The translations under genes were made by a program, and so were the position numbers. The notes beneath the pieces were generated by a model. The model saw nothing but the letters and a program-made list of their open reading frames with translations, made no database searches and was not told where the DNA came from. 64,000 bases of DNA. Origin: Venturia oleaginea (lineage: Eukaryota; Ascomycota; Dothideomycetes; Venturiales; Venturiaceae). The stretch spans positions 1,054,001 to 1,118,000 of the forward strand of contig JABMLP010000018.1 of NCBI GenBank assembly GCA_013176395.1, in the 5' to 3' direction. The first letter of the stretch is position 1. The number at the start of each line of letters is the position of its first letter. Below are positions 1 to 13,200 of the stretch, in pieces.

Positions 1-690
1 CCCAGAAATTTATCGATCTCGATATCAGCTTCAATCTGCGCCTATCGAGCATCCATCTCCCTAGATCCGAACGCCCTTGAGGAAAGGTTCGGATTGGAGC
101 GACTTATAATTGACCAGGATGTATTTTACTACATAGATTCAGGCCTAGGATTTACGTCCCTCCATCCTCTCTATAGTATATCATCTCTATTACAATATTC
201 AATTGGAATCCACAGTCTCTTTCCCCCATCAATTCAATCCCCATTCCCCAAAAATTTCCCTTAGCAATTGCAAAACTACCGAATTCTATTCCAAGATGGA
301 ATCTATATCTCGGAACGACATACAAGTTACAACGCGTGATTCCTGAGGGCATATTTGGAGGCCAGGTTGTGGGTAACAGAACCTAATGGTAAACTTGTTC
401 AGAGACGAATCTGGATTTTGCGAATACAGGTCAGGGAACGACAGTCCCTCAGCTCATTCCACATGTAGACTAATATTCAATCATGTCTGCTTCGGCTCTA
501 TCTAACAAGCCGTTGTGTTACTTTTCCCACACGCTTCAACAGAGTATCCTTGCTCGCTTCGAGTCCCAACGCTCACGCAAATAATAATAATGGCAGTACA
601 AAACAAAAAAGCAACAGTGGTCATTGCAGATACCGTTTCCGTCCCAAACACCATTTGGACGCCGCCAAAACTCCTCTCTTCCCGAAAGCA
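1..690. other. Intergenic, nothing recognised
   Basis: I see no reading frame with coding character in this left-edge stretch. It presumably holds the 3' flank of the minus-strand gene ending at 691. The short open frames here have no recognisable motifs. Confidence 0.5.
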
Positions 691-2157
691 TCAATAATTC
701 ATCACCTGTTTCCTCGGACTTGCCCCTCCATTCTTCGCCTCCTCCAACGCTTGTTGTCCCTGCTGTCCCCAATTCGGCGGCGGAAGCGCCTGATGATTTC
801 CATAAGGCGTGTATCCGTAATCCCAAACCCCACTGTGATTTCGCTGTGGCGTTTGGAGAGGATGCATGAATTGACCTTGCTGGTGATGCGGCGCTCTGTT
901 TCTGAAGGCGCCAAAGGCCATGTGGTTTATTGTTACGAGGGTTATTACTGCCGTCAGGCTGAATAACTGTGATGTTGTTAGTCTTGCTTCCCCAGGAAAA
1001 GGGAAGGAAAAAGGAAGGAAAAGGGAGAGACTTACGAAAGCCTTCAATGAAATCGGTTCAACGAAGGAATTCAGAATCTCTGCAAATGTGTGGGCAGATA
1101 CTTTCGCACGACCGACGCGGTAAGGGTCCTTCTCAAAACATTCCTTCCAGTCCGCGCAAAATTTCTTGAGAGCGGGTGCAACCTTGAATACGGCAGGATC
1201 GCATTGATTTTCCCGCCATTGGCGGGCACAATCTGCCATCTCAACACGGAACTCGTTAACAGCTTCTTTGGCTTTCTTATCCACGTCTCCGCTGATAGCT
1301 GACCACATGGAGTACATAACGTACAGAACACCAGCAGCTATCAGGAAATCGAAGAAGAATTGGACATAGAAACTGAGGGTGTGTGGCAGAGTCGGATGCG
1401 CCTCGATCCAAGCAAAAAAGGCACCAACAGGATGTGGTCCCTTCTTCACCTCGTCATGCTTCTGTGAGCCCGATGCTTTGCGCCGTGACGGCGCTTCACA
1501 ATCTGATTCCTCTGTTTGTTGTCGTAGGCGCTTCGAAGAGCGTGACGTTTGCTTGTCCCGTCTCTTGACAATTTTATTCGAGTATGGTTTCGCGATCTCG
1601 CCTTTCCCTGGACTGCCTTTGCTGAGCACCATTGACTTCTTCGATGGACTCTTGCTGCTGCTGCCAAAGAAATCGGCCATTTTGCTACGGAGGCCCATGC
1701 CTGTGTCCGGTGTTGCTTCTGTGTCCGCGGCGTTGTCAACTGTATCCGGCGTCTCTCCGCCCGAAGAATCAGCAAGTTGCGTCCTCGGCGTATTGAACAG
1801 ATTCGGCTTGAACTGTACAGGCGTAGAAGGTAAAGGCTTGTCGTATGATTTGTCCTGAAGTGCTAGATTCGAAAAGAGTACGCGCTCGCCGTGGGGTTCA
1901 CGTAGTTGGGGAGTTTGAGGTTTCGTAGGCGAGCTGAAAGACGAGAATGGTCTCTTGCCCGTCGCATGTATGTTGTCGATTTGAGCCTGTTGCGAGAAGG
2001 CCAAGGGAACGTCGCGGTTGCTGTTGGAGCGGAAAGAGCTCTTGTTTGCCGCTCGTGCTGCGGTGCTGGAGATCCAAGGCGAGTTTTCGCTGATTTTTCC
2101 TGTTCCGTTCTGGAATTCAAAGTCCATGGGCTGAGCGTATGAGGCTCGGTCACTCAT
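691..2157 (-). CDS. BRL1/BRR6: Brl1/Brr6-family nuclear envelope protein
   Basis: This protein belongs to the Brl1/Brr6 family of nuclear envelope/ER membrane proteins, which act in nuclear pore assembly and membrane lipid homeostasis. The first ~230 residues are polar, Ser/Lys-rich and probably disordered. Then comes the conserved core: transmembrane segment 1 (FFDFLIAAGVLYVMYS), a lumenal segment with four cysteines (CARQWRENQC, FCADWKEC) that form the family's disulfides, and transmembrane segment 2 (LFSLTAVITLVTI). The tail is Gln/Pro/Asn-rich. A 69-nt intron at 967..1035 (GTAAGT, CTAAC branch site, ACAG) lies just before transmembrane segment 2. It is phase 0 and contains no stop, so the frame reads through it; spliced length is 465 aa. 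The start is the first ATG of the frame. The gene is tandem with FAS2, which lies upstream of it on the same strand. Confidence 0.87.
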   Translation of the reverse strand: MSDRASYAQPMDFEFQNGTGKISENSPWISSTAARAANKSSFRSNSNRDVPLAFSQQAQIDNIHATGKRPFSSFSSPTKPQTPQLREPHGERVLFSNLALQDKSYDKPLPSTPVQFKPNLFNTPRTQLADSSGGETPDTVDNAADTEATPDTGMGLRSKMADFFGSSSKSPSKKSMVLSKGSPGKGEIAKPYSNKIVKRRDKQTSRSSKRLRQQTEESDCEAPSRRKASGSQKHDEVKKGPHPVGAFFAWIEAHPTLPHTLSFYVQFFFDFLIAAGVLYVMYSMWSAISGDVDKKAKEAVNEFRVEMADCARQWRENQCDPAVFKVAPALKKFCADWKECFEKDPYRVGRAKVSAHTFAEILNSFVEPISLKAFVSLSLFLPFSFPFPGEARLTTSQLFSLTAVITLVTINHMAFGAFRNRAPHHQQGQFMHPLQTPQRNHSGVWDYGYTPYGNHQALPPPNWGQQGQQALEEAKNGGASPRKQVMNY

Positions 2158-3005
2158 GTTGAGGTAGTTTCGTATGCGATTGAGGTGATGGCGGACTTTG
2201 AGTGGAGTGGACTTGAGTTATGAATGCAAGGGTGTGTTGCCAGGTAAATAAACAGAGAAACACGAGTCATTCCTTGAGGAGTAAGCCTAAAGCAGCAGCA
2301 CCCATCAAGAGTGTTGGAATAATGTAGATTCTCTGAAAATGTGTCTGTTAATTTCAGCCTTATGTTGAAATACAGCATGGGGTTTTAAAGCCAGACTCCA
2401 AAGTGATCCATACACTATTATACATTTTCAGATTATTAGAACAAAAAGTCTCTCTATAGGCATCATCCATCATTGCGTTCGAAGTGATGTAGCATCTAAA
2501 ATTATACAGCCGGAACAATCCAAATATTCGCTGTCTCCTTGCGCTGTCATCTTTTTGAGACCTCGAAACACAAATACACCGAGAATTTCTATATTTTGCC
2601 ATGCTGTCCTACAAACTGCAGGCATGAACAGGAGCAAGAGACAGCGGTAAATCGTTGGGCAGAGACTTGTAATGTTCAGTTACTCAAAATTATAACCATG
2701 AATGTGAATGACGGCATGGACAGCAGCAAAGCACAAGAAAGAATGAATACGAAAGTCTTCAATAAATCAGGCACCAGCCCATCTATGAATCTCTATCTTT
2801 TGAACAGCGGACAAAGACGCAAAGCACACACAGAAAGAAAGAATAATATCCCATCGTCCAATCGATGTTGACTCCGAAAATCTTTTGCAATTCCCAAAAA
2901 CGCCGCTGACCTTCGTCTAGCTTATGTGATAACAACAAAGGCTGAACAAAATTGTAAAAGCAAACAATCATCCCGCCATTAAATCCAAGTACCTAGCCAA
3001 ACTGT
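2158..3005. other. Intergenic between the Brl1/Brr6 gene and FAS2
   Basis: This is the promoter side of the Brl1/Brr6 gene plus the 3' flank of FAS2, both on the minus strand. No convincing gene is seen. Confidence 0.5.
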
Positions 3006-6000
3006 TTAGAATTGGCTGACAGCTACAGCAACAGCCTGGTCATCCGAATGACTGATGCTGACGGACACAGACTTGACTCCAGCGCGCTTGGCAGCCTCCT
3101 TTGCATCACCGTGAAGCTGTGTATGAGTTAGCACATGAAAGTGAGACAGCATACGAGATCAACTTACCACGACAACTGGCGCACCAGTCTTCTCATCGCT
3201 TGAAATTTCAATATCGCTCAATGGAGCACCAGTACCCTTGCCAGGCACACCAAGAGCCTTAAAGACAGCTTCCTTGGCACTCCATCGACCAGCAAAGCTA
3301 GCTTGTGGTGAGCCAGCCTTTGCGCAGTAGGCACGCTCGGCACGCGTGAAGTTGCGCTCAATGAAAGTTTCGTTCTCAATGTTGATAGCGCTGATATTCT
3401 CAACGTCGACACCGACCTTGGTGTTTGGTCCAGCACTCGTGGTCAGCGACTCGATCATTGCCTTTGTCTGCTCGACCTTAGCCTTGTCGGCGACGAATTT
3501 TGGTGCAGTCACTGGGTAAATAAGTTGAGATGTCTTCTTGTCAAGCGAGACACGAGCAGCTGGGTTGAGGAAGACCTTGGATTGCTGGGCGTCCTCGTAT
3601 GGGCTCTTGTCCTTGGCACGGAACATCGTGTTGTTGATGAAGCCGTCATGGAAGTATCGGTAGGCCTTCTTCTGTCTTGCCTCGACCTTCTGCTTGTATG
3701 TCTGGAACTGAGCATGGTCAAGGGCGGCATACAAGTACTTGGGATGGATACCAATTGCCTGTGCACCCTTCTGACCGAAACCAAAACTGGTCACCGAGAA
3801 GGCCTTCACACCGTCCGTCTGGATGGATCTGCTTGGGTAAACAATGTAGTCGAACTTCTCCATGACTTGGTCGACGTTGTCGGCGTTGCGGTTACCAGGT
3901 ACAAGACCAGAGTTCAAGACCTGCAAACAACCGTTGAACATCCAAGCACCAGCAGCACCCTTGGGGTGGCCAGTGAGGTACTTCTGGAAGATACCCATGA
4001 GAGCATTACCCTTCTTGCGACCCAGATGCTTCATCTGCTGGCAAATGACATCGGACTCGTTCTTGTCGTTGGCAACAGTCGAGGTCCCGTGGAATGAAGC
4101 AACATCGAGGTCGTCGATGGTCAATCCCCATGTAGCGAGGGCACCGCGAAGAGGCGCAATGCGAGGATCTTTCTTCCAGAAATTGTTGCCCAAGCTGGCG
4201 AGGGCGTCCTTTTCCTGTCGTCTAGCTTCACGTTCGATGAGCTGAGCGCGGTCGTGCAGGTACTCGGAGTCGTCAAACTCGGCACCTTGCTGCTTCATCG
4301 CTGCAAGTTCTTCCTGCAAGTACATGAGCTCTGACTCTTGCCATTGCTTGATTTGCTTTCGTCGGAGCTCCATTTGTCGCTTCCTGTACTTGATATCGAG
4401 GAGTGGGGATGGGAACTTGCTTTCCATCTCACGGGCAGTGGTGAGCACACCAGTTCCAGGTGCGGGAACAGAGCGGCCAATCTTGTCTGTGGCAGTGGCA
4501 GTGAAACCCAAGACACCGTAGATTGGAACACCCATGTCAAGGGCGAGCTGAGCATCCATGATGACTTGCATACCGCAACCTTGCGATTCCATGAAGCCGT
4601 TTCGGGTCGTGGTGGTCGGTCTGGACATCTCCTTTGGCGTCCGTCCGTGAGCAAACTCATCCCCGGCATTGCTGGTGGCCTTCATATTGGCGAATTCATA
4701 CGATCCTTCCTCTTGGAAATCGTCGAAGCCACCAACGAAGCAGACTCTGGCCTTGCCTTCAACAATACAATCGTAACCAATGTCGATGGACTCCACAGCA
4801 GTTGCGCAAGCACCGACTGGAGTTCGGATAGGACCAGTGGAGGACATCAGCAACATGTTCACCCAAGCAGACATGGTGTTAATGAAGGATTCCTGAAGGA
4901 TATCCTTCTGCAAAGGCTTGTCCAAGAAGCGATCTTTGTACATGCCACGAAGAGCTGTTGTTCCACCAATACCGGAACCAATACAATTGCCCACTTGGGA
5001 AATGTGGACATATTTGTAGAACTCGTATGGGTCAGTGATACCAGAAGAAAGGAGAGCCTCGGCGGTGGTGACGAGGACGAACAGAGTGACTGGATCGACT
5101 TGAGAGATGATGTCATCGGGGACACCGTATTTCTTTGCGTCCCAGCCTGTTGGGATTTGTCCAGCCACAAGACGGTCGAATCGCAGTGCCTTGGGGATGA
5201 GCAGCGTGGCTCCCTTTCGTAGACGAACAGTGTACTCGCCAGACTCCACCTCGAATATCTCCACTTTGTCCCCGTGTTCGCGCTTGAACTCTTCAGCGGT
5301 TTCCTTGGAGGCCTCGAAAGGATCAAGATCCTCTTCGATCTGGATTTCTTGCAAAAGCTGCTTCTTTTTGGGGTCGTAGCCATTGAACAGCTCGGGCTCA
5401 ATTAAACGAATGCCAGAGTGCTCCAAGATGAACTTCTCGTACTTGGGCTTGATCTCTTTGTCATCAACTGGCTCACCACTCTTACTATCGACCCAGCCGG
5501 AGTAGGTTTTGCCCTTGATTGGGCCATTGTGGTTCTTGATGAGACCCATGATCCATGCCATCTCAACGCAACCCTCAAGACTAAATTCGCCGAAGGCTTC
5601 CATCTCCCATCGGGTGCGGGAGTTACCCCAGGGACCGACTTCAGCGAAACCAGTGACAACCACAACTTTCTCGAGATCGACCATGCCTTTGAGGTCGCTG
5701 TTGAGAGGTTTGACCTCGGTTTCCCAATCAGGAAGGTTGGGGAAGTCGTACTTGATGTTGGCACGACGATCAACCTTGACCTTCTTGTCGATAGCCTCAA
5801 CATCATCGCCATTGACGATCTTGTGCTCAATCGCAGTCTCTTTGACGACAGCCTTGCGGACTTCGCTGAGCTCAGTATGCTCTTTGCGGAGTTGAGCTGT
5901 CAAATCCTTAAGATTTGGCAAGTATTGGAAGCCTCCGTTGAGGTCAGCCCACACAGGCTCGACCTGGCAGAGATTGACAATTGATGGTGCCATGAGACCA

Positions 6001-8696
6001 AGGATGTTGAACGCCATCTCTTGTTGAGAGAAGGTGCGGACACCGTAACGTTCGATACCCTCTGCGACGATGTTGTTACCAGCCATCAGACCGGTTCCAC
6101 GAGTCCAGCCAATGATAGCACCACAGATGGTGAGGAAGTTGCCCCAGCTCTCGGAATGCCATCGAGAGAAGAGGGTCTCGAGACCGATCTTGGACTCGGC
6201 GTAAAGACCATCGTTACCGAAAGTGCCGTGGTTGGGCGAAAGTGGCAGGATAACTTGAGCAGGTCGAGTCTCGAATCCACGTTCGGACTTTTGAGCCTTG
6301 ACAGCACCAAGGAGTCGGAGAAGATTGGTCAACATGATACGATGAGCTAATTCGGACTTTGAGTCTAAGCCGTCAATCTCACGACCATTCTCGGAAATGG
6401 CAGCGAATGGAATGATGAAATCGAGATCCCATCCGAGGCCCTTCTTGTCATCGTAGATGTAGTTGATAAGCGCCTCGACATCCTGCTTGCTACCCTGGTT
6501 GAATGGTACAACAATGAGTTGGGAGCCGCGTGCGCCAAAGCGTGAATACATGGACTGGTAGTACTCGTTGACTTCTCGAGAGAAGCGACTGGTAGTGACA
6601 ACGACCTTTGCGCCACCACTGATCAGACCTTGCAAGACTTCGGCTCCAATGGAACCTGCGCCTGCACCAGTCATCAAAGCATAACGTCCCTGGAAGCTGA
6701 CACCCGCAGTAGCAGCCTTCTCCAGAGCGTCAAGGTACACGCCAGTGAGCTTCTTGCTGTATTCCCAGCCATGGTCGTCCTTGCGCTTGAGATGCAAGAA
6801 CGGAATGGTCTCAACCTTGCCAGGCTTTGTGGGCAGACGACCATTGCGACCCTTCTTCGCTGGGTTGTTAACTGCTTTGCCGTTTTCTGCGGGAATGATC
6901 TGGCCCTCGTTCATAGAGAGCGAGCGGATGACATTGCCATAGAGTTTTCGGATTTCAAGCTGAGATGACTTGGAAATTTTATGTTGTTGCTTGATAAGCT
7001 TGTAGATGCGTTGCAGGTCGTTTTGAACCTTGGTGCGGTTTCCGTATTCTGAAAGCTTGCCACCCTCGGCCATCTCACGAACATAATGTTCGAGCTTGCG
7101 GACTGCAGGTCTTGGAACCTCTGAGTAGTTGATGTTGCCGCGAGCATCGATCTCCAAGGAGGGTGCAGTAGGAACAGACACATCCTTGAAGACTGGGGCC
7201 TCGTTCAAAACGTCCTTGCAGTTCTCAATGAGCTGTTGTCCGAGCTCTTTCGCCAACTCGTAGGTCTCGCCACGTTCGGTAGGGCAGTGGTCGATGTGGT
7301 ACTGCATGAAATCGAGCAGTCGGGGGTTTGATCGGTTCATGATAGCGATGCAGCGGCTGACGATCTCACGATCGACTGCCTTGAGACGTCCGAATATGAT
7401 ATCGTAGTACATGCTGAGCGCATCCTGTCGAGCCCAATTCCACGAAGAGTCGTATACACGAGCCTTGAGAGGTGTGAAGGATGGCTCCATGCCAGAAGCG
7501 TAAAAGTCGCCATGTTCGGCATTCCAGAGATCCAATTGTGCTTGGAGGGCGGTCTGGGCCTGCTGAGAGCCAACGAATGCCTTGTCACCTGCGCGTAGAT
7601 CCATTTTCAGGTAACGCGCAAAAAGCTCCAGTTGTTGCTTGAAGAGTGCTCGCTGGTCCTTGGTAAGAGCATCCAGAGCTGCTGGATCCATCATCATGCC
7701 TCCTCCAGCTCCTCCGTCCCCACCAGCTACCGGCTTGGAGAGATCAATTCCTGCAATTCCTGCGTACTTGTTGGCCATTGAGTCCAACCAAGCCTTACCA
7801 TCGGCTTCAGAGCCAAGTCGAGCTGCTGGCTCCTCTGTAAGACCAAGCAAGAGAAGACCGTCTTGACGACCTTGTTGAAGTCCCCATCTCGTCTCCAAAT
7901 GCTTGCGGACAGCTGTGATGTTGAAACCTCCGGGCATCTTGGAGGACACCATTCTGGCGATCAGAGAAGAAGATTGCTTTCCAAGTTGTCCATTGAATGT
8001 CGCTTGCATGGCTGCTCCTAACTCGTCCAAAGGTGTGTCTTCTGGCTTCTCGGGTGTCGAGCCAAATTCCTTGCCCAAGTCTCCGAGGATTTCATTTTGC
8101 AGGGTGGATTTTCCTATTCCAAAGAATTAGCTCTGTTCAACCAAAAGTATCAGAATTCTCCAAAACTCACCTCCGACCAAATCCTTGATGGCCTTGGTCA
8201 ATGGAATGTCCATAAGTGCCTTCTTCAGCTTTTGAGCTACAAGTGCTCGCAAAATGTCGGTTGCAGTTACTGGCTCATCAGCTACAGCTGCAGCTGGCCC
8301 AGCCCCTGGAGGAGGTGCTGCGGCAACTGGAACTGCTGCTGCTGGCGCTGAGCCTTGCGACACTGGAGGAGCGTCCCCAGTGCCCGCTGCAGGTGTTGCG
8401 ACCTCCTCCTCTTCTGGTTCGACATCATAATAAATGTCCTTTGCGTCCTTGTTGTAGCACAGAATCTGTCGCTGGAGCGAGAGTGCTGCGTCGTGTGCCT
8501 CGTACTTCGAAGCCAGTGTGCGCTTCGCCATAACTCCAAGTGTATCGGCGGGACCGATTTCGACGATTCGCTCAGTGGTGTTCTCGCCGAGAATGACATC
8601 TTGAGTTTCAATCCACCGCACTGGTGAGGCAAATTGATATGCGAGGAGTTCTACGAGAAGCGTATGAGCGAGCTCTTGCTCAATCTCGGGACGCAT
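3006..8696 (-). CDS. FAS2: Fatty acid synthase subunit alpha
   Basis: This is the alpha subunit of the cytosolic fungal type I fatty acid synthase. Exons are 8171..8696, 3168..8113 and 3006..3116. The introns (57 and 51 nt) have GTGAGT/GTAAGT donors and CTAAC/CTAAT branch sites. The product is 1860 aa, normal for the family. Domain order: the short C-terminal part of the malonyl/palmitoyl transferase fold (about 1-95); an Ala/Pro linker; the acyl carrier protein with phosphopantetheine Ser178 in VGGKST, rebuilt across intron 1; ketoreductase with the nucleotide loop [15 protein letters not shown]; ketosynthase with Cys1278 in VGACATA and the His motifs SFHGTST and GHPKGAAGA; and a C-terminal phosphopantetheinyl transferase ([21 protein letters not shown]). 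The last exon supplies the typical end [16 protein letters not shown]. No lesion is seen. It faces FAS1, its obligate partner. Confidence 0.98.
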
Positions 8697-10284
8697 GGCG
8701 GGCGTCGATTAAGGAAGATGTGATCAAGGGCAGAGCTTCGAGAAAGGTAGAATTTCGAGCTCACAATGAACGTGAACAATGTGTTTCAAAGATTCACTTT
8801 AGATATGGCGATTGAGTACAGCGCAGTACAACGCTGTAATGTACGCCGGGTAGATGGGGAGACGAGGTAGTTTGTGGTGAGGGAGTGGTGAGGTAAAGGA
8901 CGGAGGGTGTATGATATTGTGAGGAAGAATGAATTTGGTATAAGACGAACTGGGACGGCGGGAGGAACAGGACCACCACGTCAATTGAAGACTATCTGCG
9001 ACTGTGTTTCCCTTTGCAGACACTCTAAGCACTTGGGTGGTATAATTGGGTTGAGATAATAAGATGGAGGGCTGTTGGGTGTTCACGCTCTCCGCAACTG
9101 GAACTCAACAAGTGAACCTAGAACCAACAATTTTCTGAATTGGGTCTAACTTGGATAGGACCGAGATGCTGGGCTCCACTCGCCGGCCTGCACCCGTTGA
9201 GATTTGATTGTCACTGTCTCTCCGCATTTGCGCGCCGAGGGAGGAATGGTTACTGAACCTCGTCTGGCGTCGTATCATGTAGGCAGTCATCATCCTTCCA
9301 TCCGTCCGTCTTACCAAGCAGCCATCTACGCATCGTGTCTTCTGCAGATTGTTGGTATTGGTCGGCATCAACAAAGAGTTGGGAACTCTTTATATTGAAC
9401 TATTGAACGACGCAGGAACCGTCTTAGCACCCGCACTTCATGCGCTCCCTTTACGAGAGAGGCTGGATCAATTGATGGTTGCTTTTGCGTTGGATCGTCT
9501 GATTCGATATATTTTTTGGAAGCGAAGCAGCCGTAAAGGTGCTGGATTTCGTATCTTTGAGTCAACAGGAATTTCGATCGTCTGGAATGCATTGGTCTTG
9601 CCAAACAGATTCCTTGAGGCTGTCTTTTCCCTGGGCGATCATCGCTTGGATGAGCTTCCTGCATGGCATTTTCATCATAGCTCCATACGTAGTTTCTGCC
9701 GTGCTGGTACTCCTAGCCTTGTGCAGTCCAACAATAAAGACAGTGGTGTGAGATGTAGGCAAATCAACACTTAGCAATTGCATCGGCCCCATCAGACTGC
9801 ATTTTTGGATCCGGGAGGTTTCCGCAAAACCGGACGATTTCGTCGTGTCCCAACAAATTGTTGTACTGAAAGACTCGACCCCTGTCCGCGCCCTCAACGA
9901 CCAAAGAGAGCTCCCGGGGAAAAGATGGAGACAAAACGAGATACTGCTGAGGGACAGATGTTTGATAATGCCCGTCCATGTTTGCCATAACTTAATTGAA
10001 CACCACTTCATCTTCCTGACATACCTTAATTTCGCGTCAACACATCGTCTCCCCTACTCTCTCTCCTTACCAAGGCGCATTGAACCAACACCACGCTTTC
10101 CTCTTTGTCACTCTATCGTGAACTCGTTAATTTTCAGCTCAAGCTGCAGACAACTCTTCACTGAGCAGACGCAGCTTACGAATCACTTGTATGAATTTCC
10201 CCCAGTGATTTGCCAACGATGGGTCACAACCAGCTAAGCTAATAACTTTTCAGCACGAATTGATACCCTAAAACATCATCCACC
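8697..10284. promoter_or_regulatory. Shared divergent FAS2/FAS1 promoter region
   Basis: This is a 1.6 kb non-coding interval between the two FAS start codons. ATTGG (inverted CCAAT) occurs near 9046, 9138 and 9355. CCGAGG, the reverse of the CCTCGG core bound by FarA/FarB-type fatty-acid regulators in Aspergillus, is at 9235..9240. Such short words may occur by chance. Open frames here lack any family signature. Co-regulation of the two subunits from this interval is inferred from the layout. Confidence 0.6.
10189..10253 (+). other. Probable 5'-UTR intron of FAS1
   Basis: A GTATGA donor, a CTAATAAC branch site and a TTTTCAG acceptor sit 31 nt before the FAS1 ATG. The 65-nt length matches introns in this window. 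It would lie wholly in the leader and leave the protein unchanged. Confidence 0.5.
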
Positions 10285-13200
10285 ATGTACGGCTCAGGCG
10301 CTCAGACTGGTGTCTCTACACCCAGATCGCAAGCATCATTGCGGCCACTCGTCATCGAGCACGGAACTCTCGAGCACGCTTTCCTCATTCCCACCGCTCT
10401 ACATTATATTGCCTCGCAATTGAAAGATTCCTTCTCCGCAACTCTCCCTCAGGCAACAGAAGAGCTTGCCCAAGATGACGAGCCATCGTCAGTGGCAGAA
10501 TTGGTCTCAAGATATCTCGGATTCGTGGCTAAAGAGACGGACGACTCAGAGGATCCAGGTTCTTATGAGGAGGTGCTCAAACTGATGCTGAATGAATTTG
10601 AGCGGGCATTTCTCCGAGGCAACGAAGTTCACGCTCTCGCGGCTTCTCTCCCTGGAATCACTCAGAAGAAATTGGTTACAGTCCAGTCATACTTTGCTGC
10701 ACGAGCAGCTGTCGGACGTGCGGTCAAACCACATGAATCGGCACTCTTCCGCGAAGCTGCGGACGAAAATGCGCATATTTACGCTGTGTTTGGTGGACAG
10801 GGCAACATTGAGGAATACTTTGACGAGCTCCGAGAAGTTTATACCACCTACAACTGGTTCCTTGAGGACTTTATCAATGTTGGCGCGGCGCATTTGCTGG
10901 ATCTTTCGCGAACTCCAGAAGCTATCAAACTTTATCCCAAGGGTCTGGATGTCATGAGATGGTTACAAACACCCGAATCACAACCCGACATAGACTACCT
11001 GGTCTCGGCACCTGTTTCGTTCCCATTGATCGGATTGACACAGCTAGCCCACTATGTTGTGACATGCAGAGTCCTGGGAACACACCCTGGACATGTTCGC
11101 GACTACCTAAGTGGTACTACAGGCCATTCTCAAGGTGTCGTGACCGCAGCCGCAATTGCAGCATCCAAAGACTGGGCATCGTTCGAGAAGGCTACAAAGG
11201 ATGCGCTCACAATTCTCTTCTGGATCGGATCTCGAAGTCAGCAAGCATTCCCACGCACGTCTCTTACACCATCCACACTTCAGGACTGCGAGGAGAATGG
11301 AGAGGGCATCCCCACCCCTATGCTGTCCATTCGCGATCTTTCACTCGCCCAGGTGCAATCTCACATTGATACAACGAATGAGCATTTGCCCAAGGATCGC
11401 CAAATTAGTGTCTCTTTGATCAACAGCGCTCGCAATGTTGTCGTGACAGGACCTCCTCTTTCTCTGTATGGTCTCAACCTCAGATTACGCAAAGTCAAAG
11501 CACCAACTGGTCTCGACCAAACTCGTATACCCTTCTCCGACCGGAAAGTCCGCTTCGTCAATCGTTTCCTCCCAATCACAGTGCCCTTCCACAGCTCTTA
11601 CCTCGCGGAGGCACAAAAGCACATCGAGGATGATCTCAAAAACATTATCATCCCTGGCAGCAACTTGAAGATTCCTCTATACGATACGAACAGTGGCAGG
11701 GACATTCGCGAGGACAAACTGGACAACATTGTTCCTGTGCTGGTCCGCATGATCACTCAAGATCCTGTCCACTGGGAGAAGGCCACAGTTTTCCCAATGG
11801 CTACCCACATTCTTGACTTCGGTCCAGGAGGTATTTCAGGCCTCGGTGTCTTGACCAACCGCAACAAAGAAGGAACAGGTGTTCGTGTGATTCTGGCCGG
11901 TGCTATCGACGGCACCAACGTCGAGGTCGGCTACAAGCCAGAGCTCTTTGACCGTGACTCCGAACATGCCGTTAAGTACGCTGCCGACTGGGTGAAGGAC
12001 CATGGTCCCAAATTGGTCCGCGATTCTGTTGGCCGCACATTCGTGGACACCAAGATGTCTCGCATGCTTGGTCTGCCACCAGTACTTGTTGCCGGTATGA
12101 CACCTTGCACTGTTCCATGGGACTTCGTGGCCGCCACCATGAATGCTGGTTATGAGATCGAGTTGGCCGGAGGTGGATATTATAATGAGCGAAGCATGAC
12201 TGAGGCCATCCAGAAGATTGAGAAAGCCATCCCAGCTGGTCGTGGTATCACCATCAATCTCATCTATGTCAATCCTCGAGCCATGCAGTGGCAAATTCCA
12301 ATGATCGCTAAGCTCCGCGCAGACGGTGTGCCAATTGAGGGCCTCACAATCGGTGCTGGAGTTCCATCTATCGAGGTTGCCAATGAATACATTGAGACCC
12401 TCGGCATCAAGCACATTGCTTTCAAGCCAGGGTCTGTCGAAGGTATTCAACAGACTATCAACATCGCTAAGGCGAATCCACATTTCCCTGTCCTCCTCCA
12501 ATGGACCGGTGGACGTGGTGGTGGGCATCACTCGTTCGAAGACTTTCATCAGCCAATTCTGATGATGTACGGCCGCCTCCGGAAATGCCCCAATCTTGTC
12601 CTCATTGCCGGCAGTGGCTTTGGTGGTGCTGAGGATACATACCCATACGTCACTGGTCAGTGGTCTCGCGCATATGGCTACCCTCCAATGCCCTTCGATG
12701 GTTGCATGTTCGGCAGTCGTGTCATGACTGCTAAAGAAGCCTACACTTCTAAGAACGCCAAGCAAGCTATTGTTGATGCTGAAGGACTCGAAGACGCTGA
12801 CTGGGAGAAGACCTACAAGGGTGCAGCTGGCGGCGTTATCACCGTTCGATCCGAGATGGGCGAACCGATCCACAAACTGGCCACTCGTGGTGTTTTGTTC
12901 TGGGCTGAGATGGATCAGAAGATCTTCAGCATTCCCGACAAGGCTAAGCGTGTCGCTGAGTTAAAGAAACAGCGTACACACATCATCAAGAAGCTCAACG
13001 ATGATTTCCAGAAGGTGTGGTTCGGCCGCAACACTGCAGGCGAGTCGGTCGATTTGGAAGATATGACTTACGCTGAGGTCGTCCGCCGCATGGTTGATCT
13101 AATGTACATCAAGCACGAAAAACGCTGGATCGACAAGAGCTTGACCAAGCTTACTGGTGACTTCATCCGTCGCCTCGAGGAACGCTTCGCAACATCAGAG

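Noticed and set aside
9349..10011. Open frames on both strands in the FAS promoter interval (141 and 149 codons)
   Set aside because: No family motifs, both strands open over the same bases, and they lie between two divergent promoters; treated as chance.
11836..12873. 345-codon antisense frame inside FAS1
   Set aside because: It is the shadow of strongly biased FAS1 codons; no domain character.
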